NCBI GenBank assembly: GCA_001600455.1
Contig: BCKC01000003.1
Span: 4,386,754 to 4,450,753, forward strand
Length of the DNA stretch: 64,000 bases
Origin: Endocalyx cinctus
Taxonomy: Eukaryota > Ascomycota > Sordariomycetes > Amphisphaeriales > Apiosporaceae
Direction of reading: 5' to 3'
Below, piece after piece: positions 24,134 through 36,028 of this stretch. The position numbers were made by a program, and so were the translations under genes. Each line of letters starts with the position of its first letter. Position 1 is the first letter of the stretch. Below the pieces are notes generated by a model. That model was given only the letters and a program-made list of their open reading frames with translations, was not told the DNA's origin and did not search any database.

Positions 24134-25219
24134 ATGGCATCCAAAAACAGGTTGGTACTTTTTGTCTCTATTTTTGACAGTCTTTTTTTCGCTGTCATCA
24201 AGAATATACTAACGGTGATGATTCAACAGAGATTGGGCGGACGACGACGAAGGTGACGAAGTCTCCAACGAACTTCCCCCCCCTCAGACGATCCAGAACA
24301 AAGACGGGACGAAGACGACGATCACGTACCGGATCAACGACGAAGGGCAGAAGGTGAAGACGACGCGGCGTATCCGGCTGGTGACGCACCGCGAGGTGGT
24401 GAACCCGCGGGTGGCGGAGCGCAAGACGTGGGCCAAGTTCGGCCTGTCGGAGAAGGACGGCGCGGGCCCGCAGATGGACACGACCTCGGTCGGCGAGAAC
24501 ATCATCTTCCGCCTCAGCACCAACTGGCGGAAGGACACCAAGGACGAGGCCAAGGACCCCAACGCCAACGCGATGAAGGAGAAGCTCAAGGACAAGACGG
24601 TCAAGTGTCGTATCTGCAGCGGCGAGCATTTCACCGCCCGCTGCCCGTACAAGGACACCATGGCCCCCGTCGGCGCCGAGGGCGGCGCCGCTGACGTCGC
24701 CGCCGGTATGGGTGACGAACCCGCCGCCGCTGGCCCCGGAGGCGCCGGCGCGGGCAAGAAGGGCAGCTACGTTCCCCCCGCCCTCAGAGGAGATCGTGCG
24801 GGCGCTGCGCCTGCCGGGGGAGATAGGATGGGCGGTAGCAAGTACGGCGAACGGGACGACTTTGCCACGCTGCGTGTTACGAACGTAAGTTGTCTTCGTA
24901 CCTTTTATTCTACCCACCTAGCTGTTTTTTTTTACCCTTCACCCTTCTCTTTCTGTGATACATTTAATATTGATCGTACCTCGTTTCTTTCTAGGTTTCC
25001 GAAATGGCGGAAGAAGGAGAGCTGCGGGATATGTTCGAGCGCTTCGGCCGCGTCACGCGCGTGTTCTTGGCCAAGGACCGCGATACCGGTCTCGCCAAAG
25101 GATTCGCGTTTATCAGCTTCGCGGATAGGACCGACGCCGTCAAGGCCTGCAACAAGATGGACGGTTACGGTTTCAAGCATCTTATCTTGCGTGTCGAGTT
25201 CGCCAAGAAGGCCAACTAA
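24134..25219 (+). CDS. TIF35: Translation initiation factor eIF3 subunit g
   Basis: Three exons (24134-24150, 24230-24884, 24995-25219) give 298 residues. The first exon is only 17 nt (MASKN plus two bases), continuing as [12 protein letters not shown]. The N-terminal eIF3g domain includes [20 protein letters not shown] and the CCHC-type knuckle [13 protein letters not shown] (C-x2-C-x3-H-x4-C, about residues 132-144), which contacts eIF3i/eIF3b in the known family. An Ala/Gly-rich linker follows, then [12 protein letters not shown]-terminal RRM (about residues 218-298) has RNP2 LRVTNVSE and RNP1 KGFAFISF. eIF3g acts in the cytoplasmic eIF3 complex during scanning and reinitiation. Length and domain order match the family, and the last residues LRVEFAKK are typical of its end. 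Confidence 0.95.
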
Positions 25220-26421
25220 ACGAATAAGACAAATTTCTCTTTTATGTGTGTAGAAGAAAGACGGAAAACAAAGTGCAAGGAATAGGCAGGTTTTCTTTTT
25301 CTTTTTTATGTTGGGGAAGGCTGGGTGTGTTCGTTGCTTTCTACGACGAATTCAAACTGGTTTCTGGTGACGAGGACATGAAACAGTACAAACAGATATG
25401 AAGAACATATTACTTGGTGACCTGGCCGGTTTCATATCACCTCGCATTTGCATCCACGGATGGACATTATCGGAATTTAGTTTCACGAAGCATTCAATCA
25501 AAAAGTGTTTACAATAAATTTGTGTCTTTATTTGTTTCCCTCGGTGGAACTGATTAAGTTTTGGTATCAATATTTTGTCTTCGAAGACTCCCCCCTTCCT
25601 TGAGAAAAAAACGCCTGATATGACCTGAAATGACAAAAACAAAAGAAGGATATCGAGGCACGTAAATAAAAATGGGAAAAAAGAAGAGACGTCCCTTAAA
25701 CCAAACATGTCATGATACCTCGAGAACTCCATCACCTTCTCCCTTCGTGTTTTCAAAGAAACGGTAAAAGAGATAAAACGCGAGTTTCTGTTTCTACCTG
25801 CTCGCTTTTCCCTCCTCTATCCTTCCTATTTACATGGTTCAGGTGTTGTTGTTATATTTTGGTTTCTTATGATGTTGGCGAAATTTTCTTTTTGTTTGTG
25901 ATGGTTTTGTTTGGTTACTGATCTGTTTCTTCTTCGGGATGGGAAAAAATGCCTCGTATCATTCGTCGTTTTGTCTCGTCATATCGTTAAAAAAAAGCTA
26001 AAAAGCAAAAAAGCAGTAGATGATAAAAGGAAACGATGTGGCAGTAGATGGTGATATATAGAGAAAAATAAAGAGTGTGTGGTTTGTGCTAGATGCCAGT
26101 CGTTGGCGAAAAGAGTGTAAATAGTTTGTTTGTATGGTATTAAACGATTGTTTTGGTTTTTGAAAATGAATGGACGAGAGATTTTTGCTTCTCTCAAGCG
26201 TAAATGAGCGAATAGACGGTAGTTGGAAATAAACGAGATGGTAAAGAAATTCGAATTCGACAGTCGGATTATGTAGAAGCGCAAGAAGAAGAAAATGATA
26301 GGGAAACTAGAGGATATAGTCGATAGAAGATGATTAGTTTGTCGTTTTTTTTTTTTTTTTGACCGGTATCTTCGTTTTGAAGCCGTCAAATCGACGTCTT
26401 CAGAGGGATGTGTCTATCCCT
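25220..26421. other. Convergent 3' intergenic region
   Basis: This lies between TIF35 and the small lysine-rich gene. It is T-rich with short homopolymers (about 26345-26360), and no gene is seen. Confidence 0.55.
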
Positions 26422-26883
26422 CTACTTCTTAGACGCCTTATCCTCATCCTCGCTCTCCCCGTCCACCTGAGCGGCCGCGAGCCTCTCCTCGATCTTCTTC
26501 TTCTGCTCGAGGTGACGCTGCCTCTTCTTGGCCTCGGACTTGCGACGGCTCGCCTCGCGCTTCTCGCCGATTATGTACGGCACGGCCTTGACGACCTTGA
26601 CGAGGCCGGCGAGCCCGAGCTTCAGGTGGGATAAGGCGTCCTTGAAGTGACCTTTCGTCTCGTTGTAGTTCGCCCGCGCCAGCGACGCGTTCTTCTTGGC
26701 CCGGTACGCCTTCTCGGCCCGCGCCGCCCGGATGAAGTTCTCGGACGCTTGTCGCCGGTTCGTCACCAAAAGGTGCTCCGTCCCCGAAGTGCCGGGCCGC
26801 TTCGGCTCCGGGAGGGGTTTCTCCCCGTCGCCTTTGCCTTTGCCTTTGCTGCTGCTGTCTTTGGCCATTCCGAATATAGGCAT
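26422..26883 (-). CDS. Small lysine-rich fungal protein, uncharacterised
   Basis: One exon gives 153 residues from MPIFGMAKD; a second ATG five codons later (26868) would give 148. The N-terminus is Lys/Gly/Pro-rich. The centre is a long amphipathic alpha-helical region (FIRAARAEKAYRAKKNASLA, FKDALSHLKLGLAGLVKVV). The C-terminus is a highly charged helix (RRKSEAKKRQRHLEQKKKIE) ending in an acidic tail (DGESEDEDKASKK). High GC at third codon positions and sharp contrast with the AT-rich flanks support real coding. I do not recognise a family. The charged helices and tail would suit a nucleolar or RNA-associated protein, but that is only a guess. Confidence 0.7.
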   Translation of the reverse strand: MPIFGMAKDSSSKGKGKGDGEKPLPEPKRPGTSGTEHLLVTNRRQASENFIRAARAEKAYRAKKNASLARANYNETKGHFKDALSHLKLGLAGLVKVVKAVPYIIGEKREASRRKSEAKKRQRHLEQKKKIEERLAAAQVDGESEDEDKASKK

Positions 26884-28928
26884 ACGGTAATATGGGGTAT
26901 TAAAAATTAAAAAATTTGGTGGGATATTATTAGTATTATTGTAGAAAAAGAGTGACAAGATGAGAGGTGAATTATTGGTAAGAGCTTTTTATTTTATTTT
27001 TTGATATATATAGAAACCACGCGAGAAGAAATAAGATCGAGGGAAATGCGAAATGGAGATGATGCAGACGCGTCTTCGAATCTATATATCAATTTCCCCC
27101 CCCCCTCTACATAATCCCGACCTGCCTCGCATGAACTCAGACCAAGCGAAAATTTTCTGAACCCTCATTTTGCATATTCTTTTTTCTTAGCTCTCGAGAC
27201 GTACTCAACCATTCTACCAACGTACTGTGTAATGCGTTAAGTTAACCTGACAAGCCCTGGGGGACCCCCCGTAACTGTCGAAAAAAAAAAGGCGTCGGTG
27301 ACTCAAAGGTTAGGTCCACGGGTATCTCCAGATTTCTTTAGATCTCATACTATTGGACCCTAAAGAGTATATGTGATATTTCCGAAATTCATGCAAAAGA
27401 CGTTTTTAGCTGGATGTTTCTAATTGTTTGGTGTGGGCGATGGGGGTTGGTTTGTTTCGAAGGCATGAACATCTAATCAAACACTTCGTCCCCATGCAAT
27501 TATTTTGCTCTACTACGATTAATACGTGCAAGGGCCGTTCAATTTAGTATTCGACTAGACCCTCTCTTTAGTATTTTTAAGATTTCGGGGTGCTTTATAT
27601 GGAAATATACACGTACATAGAAATATATTTATATGTACATATTACTGTGTATATTCTTTATCTCTCCCGTGGGAACAAGTCAAGTCAATGTTAGCCTATT
27701 TTCGCCAAAATTAATTAATTAAGAAAGAATCTAGATGTCTTCTATCCGGTATCCATCCATATACTACAATATTCCGTATACCATAGACTATAGTAGATCT
27801 ACATATACAAGTACTGTGTATAGTAGATATATTCAGAGAGTATATTCCATATTCTTTCGAGACCTCCGCAGCTTTTAGAGTAGTACTTTGTATATTTACC
27901 TACTACTCCTTGAGTCCGGTATTAAGTACAAGTATATCAAACCTCCTGATCTCCCTCCTTTCTCCTTCCTATTCTTAAACAAGAGAGGATTACCCTTTTA
28001 GGTGCTAGCAAAGTGGATCGTGGGTTGATAGTTCATGCTGGTTGGTAGGTTAGGAGGAGTAGAACAGTTTAAGGAAAGCAATCCATCCAGCCAGCCAGCC
28101 ACATTTGAGAATGAAAATAAGAACGAGAACGAGAGAATATGCGCCCCAGTAAGGTGATTTTTTTTAAAAGGCATATGGCGCTTAAACCAGTTAAGCCAGG
28201 ACCAGCAAAAGCACCTGAACGATTGCGGATTTCCAGTTAAGGTAAACCTAATATCGCCTAGATCGCGTACCAAGTAAAATCCTTGGAATTCCAACGAATC
28301 GTAGAGCGAAAAAACAACCGACACCAACACGAAAATAAGGATCAAAAAATATATTTTCATCTTTTTTTTTTTTTTATTCAAATTTCGATTTCGATCACTT
28401 CTTAAAGTATTGCCGAGAATTGCCGTCTTGAATTCTTTTTTTTTTTTTTTTTTTTTTTTTATCAATCTTTTCCAGGTTTTCTATTCGATACTGGCAGATG
28501 ATGACGATCTGACGTTGTGAAACTACGGCACATGCAAAAAAAAAAAAAAGAATTAATCCCACGTTTTATTTCTTGGTTGTTACATAAAAATAAATACAAA
28601 GTAGGTAAGGTTAGCGACTTATTTAAATACTTTAGGAACCTTTCGTCAAAGTCAACAACGATTATTTATTGATTGTCGTTGTTACTGTTAAAAAAAAAAA
28701 AATATTCACCGGTCGGTCGCTAATACAAGTAGCTACTTTGATTAGTAGTTAGTGACAACGCAGATGAAACCAACTTGAACAAAACTCAATTCGATCTTTC
28801 TTATGGCGCATAAATAGATAAATCCTTTCGCATTTTTATCTTTCTTTGATAACTTCGGCACATACCTACATATACGTACACAAACATACATATTTATAGA
28901 TTCAACATCTATTTTATATCTACCAATC
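26884..28928. other. Divergent intergenic region upstream of CHO2
   Basis: This 2-kb AT-rich spacer has no coding-like frame. It contains a short GC palindrome near 27258-27272, (CCAG)n-like repetition near 28085 and poly-T tracts including 28436-28460. Confidence 0.55.
28436..28460. repeat. Poly-T tract (25 nt)
   Basis: Uninterrupted T run about 470 bp upstream of the CHO2 start. Confidence 0.9.
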
Positions 28929-31900
28929 ATGAGTGCTGTAGATAATCATTCGATCGACGTTGGAGTTGGAGACTTACGTCGCAGACAGCCACCAGCCTTA
29001 AATGAAGAGAAGGAATATGAAGATACCCCTCATAAGCACGATAATGATAATCATAATCATAATGCGGGGAATGAAGTCCAAAATCTTGAAAGGGAGCCCC
29101 TGACGAAGCAAAGGAAGACGTACGGTCGCACCCCTGAGGGAAAAGGTATGTTACGTTTACTATCTATCTTATCAAATAATATTACCATATACCTTTCTTT
29201 TATTATTATTACTATTACTATTTGCTGACATAAAAAAAAAATACCTATCCAGTCTTTGTGGTGCCCACTACTTTTGACAGGGTCTCGCAAATGTTAGACC
29301 CTACAAAACCAAAGAACCGTGCAGATATCTTCGTGCTTACCGTCCTTGGACTTCATATTCTCGGCTTATTCATCCTTCCGTCGAGCTGGGCTCCTCCTAT
29401 TTTCGGTGTCACCTATCTTTTCTGGAGAGCCGCGTACAACCTTGGTATCGGAATCCTGTTAAGACTACAATCGAACGAGCATAAACTCGTAGCCTGGGCT
29501 AAGAAATGGAAACTCTTCGAGGACCCTGCGTCTGGCCAAAACCCCCGACCGTGGCTATACAGCCTCCTTAAACATGAGGCTATCATTGAGATGAAGGATG
29601 ATTACAAATTCGAAGAGGCCCCTATCGAGTATAACACTTGGTTGGTATTCCGCAGGTTCGTCGATCTAGTCCTGCTCTCCGACTTCGTATCCTACTGCTG
29701 CTTCGCCGTCGCCTGTGCTCACACTCCGACTGGTGAGGCCACGGTGATGACCATTGGCCGATGGCTTATCGGTCTCGGCTTGGTCGGATTCAATATCTGG
29801 GTCAAGCTCGATGCTCTTCGGGTTGTCAAAGACTACGCTTGGTACTGGGGTGATTTCTTCTTCTTGGTGGACCAGGAATTGACCTTCGACGGCGTCTTCG
29901 AGATGGCACCGCATCCCATGTATTCCATCGGCTACGCCGGTTACTACGGTATTTCGGCCATGGCGGCGAGCTATCCTGTCCTGTTCATCTCCATTGTCGC
30001 ACATGCTTCCCAATTTGCGTTTTTGGTCCTCGTCGAGAACCCGCATATCGAGAAGACGTACAATCCCCCGACTCCTCGCAAGCGTGCAGATGTTCTGAGC
30101 CCGAATGACATTCCTCCAATGGATTTAACCCAACCTGGAGGAACGGATGGAGACCAAACCTCTCCTTCTACCGTACATAAATTACTGGGCCCTAGAAATG
30201 TAGATCTGTTGAGAAACACAGACTACTCGACTTTCTTATTGGTATCATATCTCGCAATCTTGGCCATCGTAACTCCCCAGCGACCCATTTACCAATTTCT
30301 ATCCGTCATTCACGCACTAGCCTGGCGATTGTGGTACTCTGTCGGACTCGGCTTCATCCTCAGCCGCCAATCTGCTAACAAGATGTGGACTCGTCATTTC
30401 CTGAAGTTCGGCGAAACTAGTGAAGAAGCTTGGAGACAATGGAAAGGGATGTATCACATATCTCAAGTCATGTGCTACTCTTCATTCATCGCGTCGTGCT
30501 GGAAAATGTATTGCGTACCGTCTGACTGGAATGATGGATTCGTTCTTCTCCGCCACGTTATTGGTGGTAGTCTTATTGCCCTGCAGATTTGGACCGCTAT
30601 GAGCATCTACGACTCTCTGGGTGAGTTTGGTTGGTTCTTTGGAGATTTCTTTTTCGACCGTGGCGCAAAACTTAAGTACACCTCCATCTACCGTTTCCTC
30701 AACAACCCCGAGAGAATCATCGGTACTGCCGGTCTCTGGGGCGGTCTTCTCATTACGGGCAGCTGGTCCATAGGTTTCTTGGCCTTGACTAGTCACGTAC
30801 TTACCCTCGGATTCCTTTCACTCGTTGAGCAGCCCCATATGCAGAAGATATACGGCGGAGATTTAAGGAACGAAGCCGGTTTAACGAAATTCATCAAACG
30901 TGCCCTGCCCTCGCCTGTGATGGAATGGCAAGAAAGTGTGACAAAAGTAATGGATGACACGTCGCAATTTGTCGAGGATTTCTTAGACATGGCTCGGCCC
31001 AAATTGGCGGCGGGTGTATCCACGATCGTGAGAGATACCACGGCTATCTTTAACAGCTACCCCGCTCGCCTCACGTTGACTAGGATCTCGCCTGATCTTG
31101 CCGGTTTGGATCCAAAGCACTACTCTCTCACGGTAGAAGGAGAAGAGTTGCAGACGGATTCTGCCCTCACGGAGCGATCAAGTGGCAAGGAAAGCACGGC
31201 AGGAAGATTCCCTAACCAGTTGAAGACCATGATTTTCGAATACGGTGCCCCCATCAAGGTTAAATGGACGGCTCCTGCAAACCACGGTAAGAAGGACTGG
31301 GTTGGCTTGTACATGGTTGCCGATAACCGATCCCGCGAAGTGACCGAGGTTTCATCTCTGGGAAGATGGATCCCGACGACACCGGGCAAATATGAGTCGA
31401 CTATGGCTGATAAGGGTATATTAATATCGGACGAACCGGTACGTAACGGCGACAACAAGGAAGTGAACCTGGTGAGCGGCCAAATGGTGTTTTCGGGAGA
31501 TAAACTCTGGTGGACTCAGGGGGTCTTCGAGTTCCGATACCACCACGACGGCAACCACAACGTCATGGCCATCTCTCAGCCTTTCGAGATCCAGCTCGGA
31601 CGGTTCGACGAAGACGAGGACGTTCAGGTGGACGCCCAAGGGATGTACGAGAAAGCGGTCGAATCGGCCCTCCTCCCCGTCGTGCGCAACTGCCTCGATC
31701 GCGATCCGGATATCGCGCCTAACAAACCGACCGAATCCTGGGGCAGCCACGTCGAGCGCGACGGGAAATACGCCAAGAGAATCGTCTACGCCATCCGCCA
31801 GATGTTCGGCATCGAGTTCACCCCCGCCGTCGTCCCGGCTGACGGGAACGTCGCCAACCTCGCTTGGAGAATCTCGAACGCGAAACAGGCTCTGGTGAGT

Positions 31901-32083
31901 TACTTATCCCCTTCCTTTTACTTATTACAACTGTCGCTGCTACTGTCGTTGAGTAATATCAAAAAAATAATGTTCATGTCGCTAACTGAGGAAATCTCAA
32001 ATCTATAGGCACCGTACAGCATGTCCCGCTCCAGGGGAACTACAACACCGGTGGAGAAGAGACCGGCTACTCCCGAAGCATAA
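28929..32083 (+). CDS. CHO2: Phosphatidylethanolamine N-methyltransferase
   Basis: Three exons (28929-29145, 29253-31894, 32009-32083) give 977 residues, the length usual for filamentous fungi. The enzyme makes the first S-adenosylmethionine-dependent methylation of phosphatidylethanolamine on the way to phosphatidylcholine, in the ER membrane. The N-terminus is acidic and His/Asn-rich. There are two related membrane units, each with hydrophobic spans and a cofactor motif. The first has [20 protein letters not shown] and [13 protein letters not shown] (about residue 293); the second has [11 protein letters not shown] and [14 protein letters not shown] (about 557). Each unit ends with a Glu-Asn/Gln-Pro-His element ([16 protein letters not shown]). 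The large C-terminal soluble region holds a beta-sandwich-like segment ([20 protein letters not shown]). The last exon ([10 protein letters not shown]...) restores the ordinary end and avoids an intronic stop. In other fungi such genes respond to inositol/choline; I did not find a clear element. Confidence 0.95.
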
Positions 32084-32603
32084 AAAAGTACACGTTAAAA
32101 TAGCGATGTCTTTAATACCTAGATTCCATGTCATTACAATGAGAGACCTGGATTAGGGAGCATACGAAAAGAAAGAAGGAGGTTGGGTACCTATAGACTT
32201 ATACGTGTTTATTATGCATACCTAGGTGGGTGTATAGGTATAGACAGCATACGGAACCGACTTCGATGTAGTGATGATAAACGTAGCGATAAAATTTTTA
32301 CACGTCGTTCTGTTCATATACGAACTATATAACTGAGTGATTGTGAATATACGAAGAATAGGATTATTTCTAATATTCTTTATTATATTGTAATCATCTA
32401 GATGGAGCTCACGACAGAGCTCACAATAGACCAGGTTGGCTTGTACCTACATCCGGTCGGGGGTATCCTTATTTTCCTTCCGTCTACCTTCCTCCCAATC
32501 CATAATTTCTACCCAGACCCAATACTCTCTATTTTCCCGTGTTGACAATTATTTTTATTTCATTTTTTTATTTTTATTTTTATTTTTTTTTTCCTTTTCA
32601 AAA
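32084..32603. other. Convergent 3' spacer
   Basis: This is the AT-rich 3' flank shared by CHO2 and the rhodopsin-domain gene. It has TACCTAGGTG at 32219-32228, a T-rich block at 32549-32595 and no gene. Confidence 0.55.
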
Positions 32604-34362
32604 TCAATTCTCCTGCTGCCAATACGTAGTCCCCACGCTCCTACGAAAATCCCTATCGTCCCCTTCCTTCAGCCTCTCGGACGTCATCCTGATCTCCGTC
32701 CTCTTGACGATGATCTGCCTGCCGCTGTCGTTGTCGTTGTCGCCGTCTTCGTCGTAGAGCCGATCCCAGTTCCCTTCCTCCTCGTCCTTTTGCAGGTCGA
32801 AGATGCCTAGCGAGGAGGGGCTTAGGGAGCTTAGTTGGGTGCCGCTGCGCTGTAAGTTTTTGTTTTGGCTAAGGTTAGCGGATAGTCGTATGATGTGTGG
32901 TGGTTTTTTTTTTCGAGGTTTGATTTGGGGAAAGACAAGGAAAGAAAAAGGAGGGGACAGGAAATACCTCTGGTTGTCCGAGAATTTTTGATCCCGTATT
33001 GGATCGGATCGTTGATCCTCGGGAAAAGTACGTGAAGAGCTTGCGGAGCGGCGGGAGGCTGCACGCTACGCAGCCTAGACCGGCTTCGAGGACGGACCAT
33101 ATTATGATGTTACCGTAATGATCTGAAAGAACAGAAAAAGGAGCGAGTGTTAGCGGTTATGATCGTCACCATAGCGATAGATACATAACAATAACAGAAA
33201 ACGGGGGATCAATACACACAAGGCGGAGAAAAGGGGTAGACAGAAAAAAAAAAAACACTAACAGAAAGTATTGGTTTTATAATAATCTATATCGTAGTAC
33301 CGGTAATAACCCAGACGAACGAGACCGGCGGCGCTGCCGAAGATACCCAGACCCAAGATGGCCTGGACGGACAGCTTCCGTCGTCGAGGCATCTGCAGGC
33401 TCTGCAGCATGAAAAAGGGCGTGATGGCGCAGGTCCAGTCCGTTATCGCTAACACGACGGTGCCTATGTAACTGACGATGATCCAGGCATTTTTATAGGT
33501 ACAATAACCTCTGCGGAAAAAAAAAGGGGGGGGATCACGAATTAGGTCAGTCGATTGATTCAATCTTTTCTTCTTTTCTTTTTTCTTTTTTTCAAACCGC
33601 CAAGGGGGACTTAATAAGGGGAAGGGAAGGAAAGGGGGAAAAAAATCCTTACAACTTCACATTCCACATAGCCGGAAAGGGCCGACAATTGCTGAAGATG
33701 ACGATCAGCGCGCTGAGGGCCATGGCCATCATGACGAGCTGGCTGCCCCAGACGGTGTAGGCGTACCGGCGGCGGGCGCTGAGGCGGACGATCATGATGG
33801 CCATGGCGATCTTGGTGACGAGCGAGGACCCGAAGTAGGTCAGCTCGAAGTAGACCATCAGCTCCTTGACCCGGATCTCGTACACCCAGTACTCGGCCGC
33901 GGGGACCTGCCGGTCCCGCGCCCCGAGCCCGTAGTACGTCGCCGCGAGGGTGAAGCCGCAGGCGGGGAGGAAGGGGAGCTTTTTTGGGGGGGNGTTAGTT
34001 TGAAGGTCCTTTCTATTTTTTTTTGTTGTTGTTCATGTACATGATTAGACGGCGAGGAGGAGAAGAAAAGTTCAAGGAGAAAGAGAAAAATAGGGCGGAT
34101 AAATATATATTATTTTAAATAAATAAGTTAATTCACTTACCCATCCCACCACCGCCAACTTGTCGTCCCAGCCCCAGGCCGAGGCATCGCAGAGCTTCAT
34201 CCGCACCCAGATCCGTAGAGAGATAACGACCGTCGTGAGGATGAGGAGGATGTAAACGACGGCTTGGATGGCGACCGAGAGCCCTTCCGGAGGGATGACC
34301 GGCAGCGAGTGAGCTTCGGCTTTGAGGCGCTCGCCCTCCTCGCTTCGGAAATGTAATAGCAT
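32604..34362 (-). CDS. Fungal rhodopsin-domain integral membrane protein (seven helices)
   Basis: Five exons (34362-34141, 33978-33653, 33510-33263, 33122-32968, 32849-32604) join to 398 residues. The N-terminal part spans seven hydrophobic helices: AIQAVVYILLILTTVVISL, FLPACGFTLAATYYGLG, YFGSSLVTKIAMAIMIVRL, VMMAMALSALIVIFSNC, WIIVSYIGTVVLAITDW, LGLGIFGSAAGLVRLGY and IIIWSVLEAGLGCVACSLP. The motifs WGWDDKLAV after helix 1, the Cys-Arg-Pro after helix 4, DWTCAITPF and WSVLEAGLG are hallmarks of the large fungal rhodopsin-domain (SAT4-like, formerly DUF) family. The C-terminal tail is soluble, acidic and Arg-rich. Members are often near secondary-metabolite or effector-like genes, but few have known functions. 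It is divergent from the acyltransferase at 36029. The acceptor before exon 2 lies next to an ambiguous base at 33993, so that junction is less certain. Confidence 0.85.
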
Positions 34363-36028
34363 GGTGGCAGCGGCGGTTTTATTAAATTTTTTTTTTTTGT
34401 CGTCGTCGTCGTTTCTTCGTTTCTTTTAAGACCAGCTTAGCTTAAAACACTCCGACCCCCTTTATCTCCAACTACATTAGTTATTTTTCTTTTTTCTTTT
34501 TTGTCCTCCTTTTTCTTAGCAACGACTGACGTTAATAAATGACTGGTGTTTCTTATTTTTCTCCTCATATAAAATTGTCGATCGATCGGTTTGATGATAT
34601 CTGTCTATTAAAAGGAATGTCCCATTCTGACGTGTGTGTGTGAGAGAGAGAGACAGAGTTTACGTAGGAAGATAAAGAAAAGAAAGAGAGGGTAATAGTA
34701 TTTTATTTTTTATAAGTTGGAGAGAAATTGTATGCGAGTGCTGTTTTTCTTGTGTGACTAGTATACACTCATCTCATCTATAGAATTTTCATAATATGCG
34801 AAGCTGACGTACATACTTCGCCCATCCATGGTACGGTTGTTTCTCCACCGTTGCAATCCCCCTAATTCTGGGGTGACAGTGCCGTAGGTTCCTCCCGCCC
34901 TTTGGAACGGCAGGGTTGGGGGAAGAAAAAAAACCTAGGTCAGCTTACACAAAGCCGTTTAGGAGAGATTACATTTTTAAGGGAAAATTTTCTTTTTCCC
35001 TTGGATGTTTTCCCTTCCCCACCCCCCTTTTCTTCATCATCTCTAGGATGACGGCGGGGGGGAAAGAATTGACGAATGATTTTTGTAAACGTATGCATCC
35101 GAGCTGTCCCCAGATGACGGAAATAAGAAAAGGCCCCGGTTTCTGTAGCGAATGTTTTATCTTGGGCGTCCTTTTGTATGACCCGGATGAAGCTTGTCAT
35201 CAATCAATCCGCCAATTCTCGCACGATCAGCAAGTATTTCCGGGTAAGGGTATATCAAGCGTGCTCCATAATCCATAATGAACTGGATGTTTACCTTGAT
35301 CTGCAAGAAAACGGTTTTTTTTTCTCCTTCTCCCATCTCGCTAAATGATGACACTTCCAAAAACGGCCAGTATTGTAACCTACCTGCATACCATAATTCC
35401 CTCCCGCCATCCCAGCTAAAACCCCATGACGAATCTAACGTTTGTGTAAGGGTATTTGGTAGGTATGGTTATCTGACCCCGGTACGGAGTACAATCTGGT
35501 CAAACACCCATACAGCCCATGTAAGGGAGCGAATTCATTTATTTTACTATGTACTGGTGTACATAGGACGTATGCACATAAGATGTATGAAAACTAACAA
35601 AGTCACACAGTCAAGAGGGGAAGATAAGGAGGGAGAAGGATTTTGACGTTGGTGAATGCGATAGACACATTGCGATACGGCAGCCGCAATTTATGCCGTA
35701 GAAAGCTGCTCAATTCCGATGAATGCAGGCGCAATTCTCAGGTAGACGACCCAAAATGGATGGATGGTTAATGAGGCTCTATTGAATGGAATAATCATTA
35801 CTTTTTCAACTTCCCTTTTGTTTTTATTTGGTCGTGGTTGCATACTTTGTCTCACGATTGATTTTTTTCTTGTTCTTTTTCTTTGGTAACGCCCCTGCAC
35901 CTAATCTCTTATTGTATGTTTATCTGCATGCGAAAATAAGAGAGGGCAAGAAACTGCGAAATCAACCCAGTCTTTTCCGAACTTATTTCTTTCTTTCGAT
36001 CAAGGATACCATTATTACTGGATTCACA
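34363..36028. other. Divergent intergenic region
   Basis: This 1.7-kb spacer lies between the rhodopsin-domain gene and the acyltransferase. It contains GTACGGAGTAC (35482-35492), CCTAGGT near 34934 and a short Cys-containing open frame at 35093-35278 (see findings). No firm gene is seen. Confidence 0.5.

Noticed and set aside
24198..24917. Open frame of 239 codons opposite TIF35
   Set aside because: High-GC shadow of the eIF3g coding strand; it spans an intron boundary without regard to it.
27998..28465. 155-codon minus-strand frame starting in a poly-T tract
   Set aside because: Poly-Lys start from a homopolymer and otherwise AT-driven composition; not a gene.
32436..32810. Plus-strand frame overlapping the end of the rhodopsin-domain gene
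   Set aside because: Antisense shadow and T-rich spacer translation.
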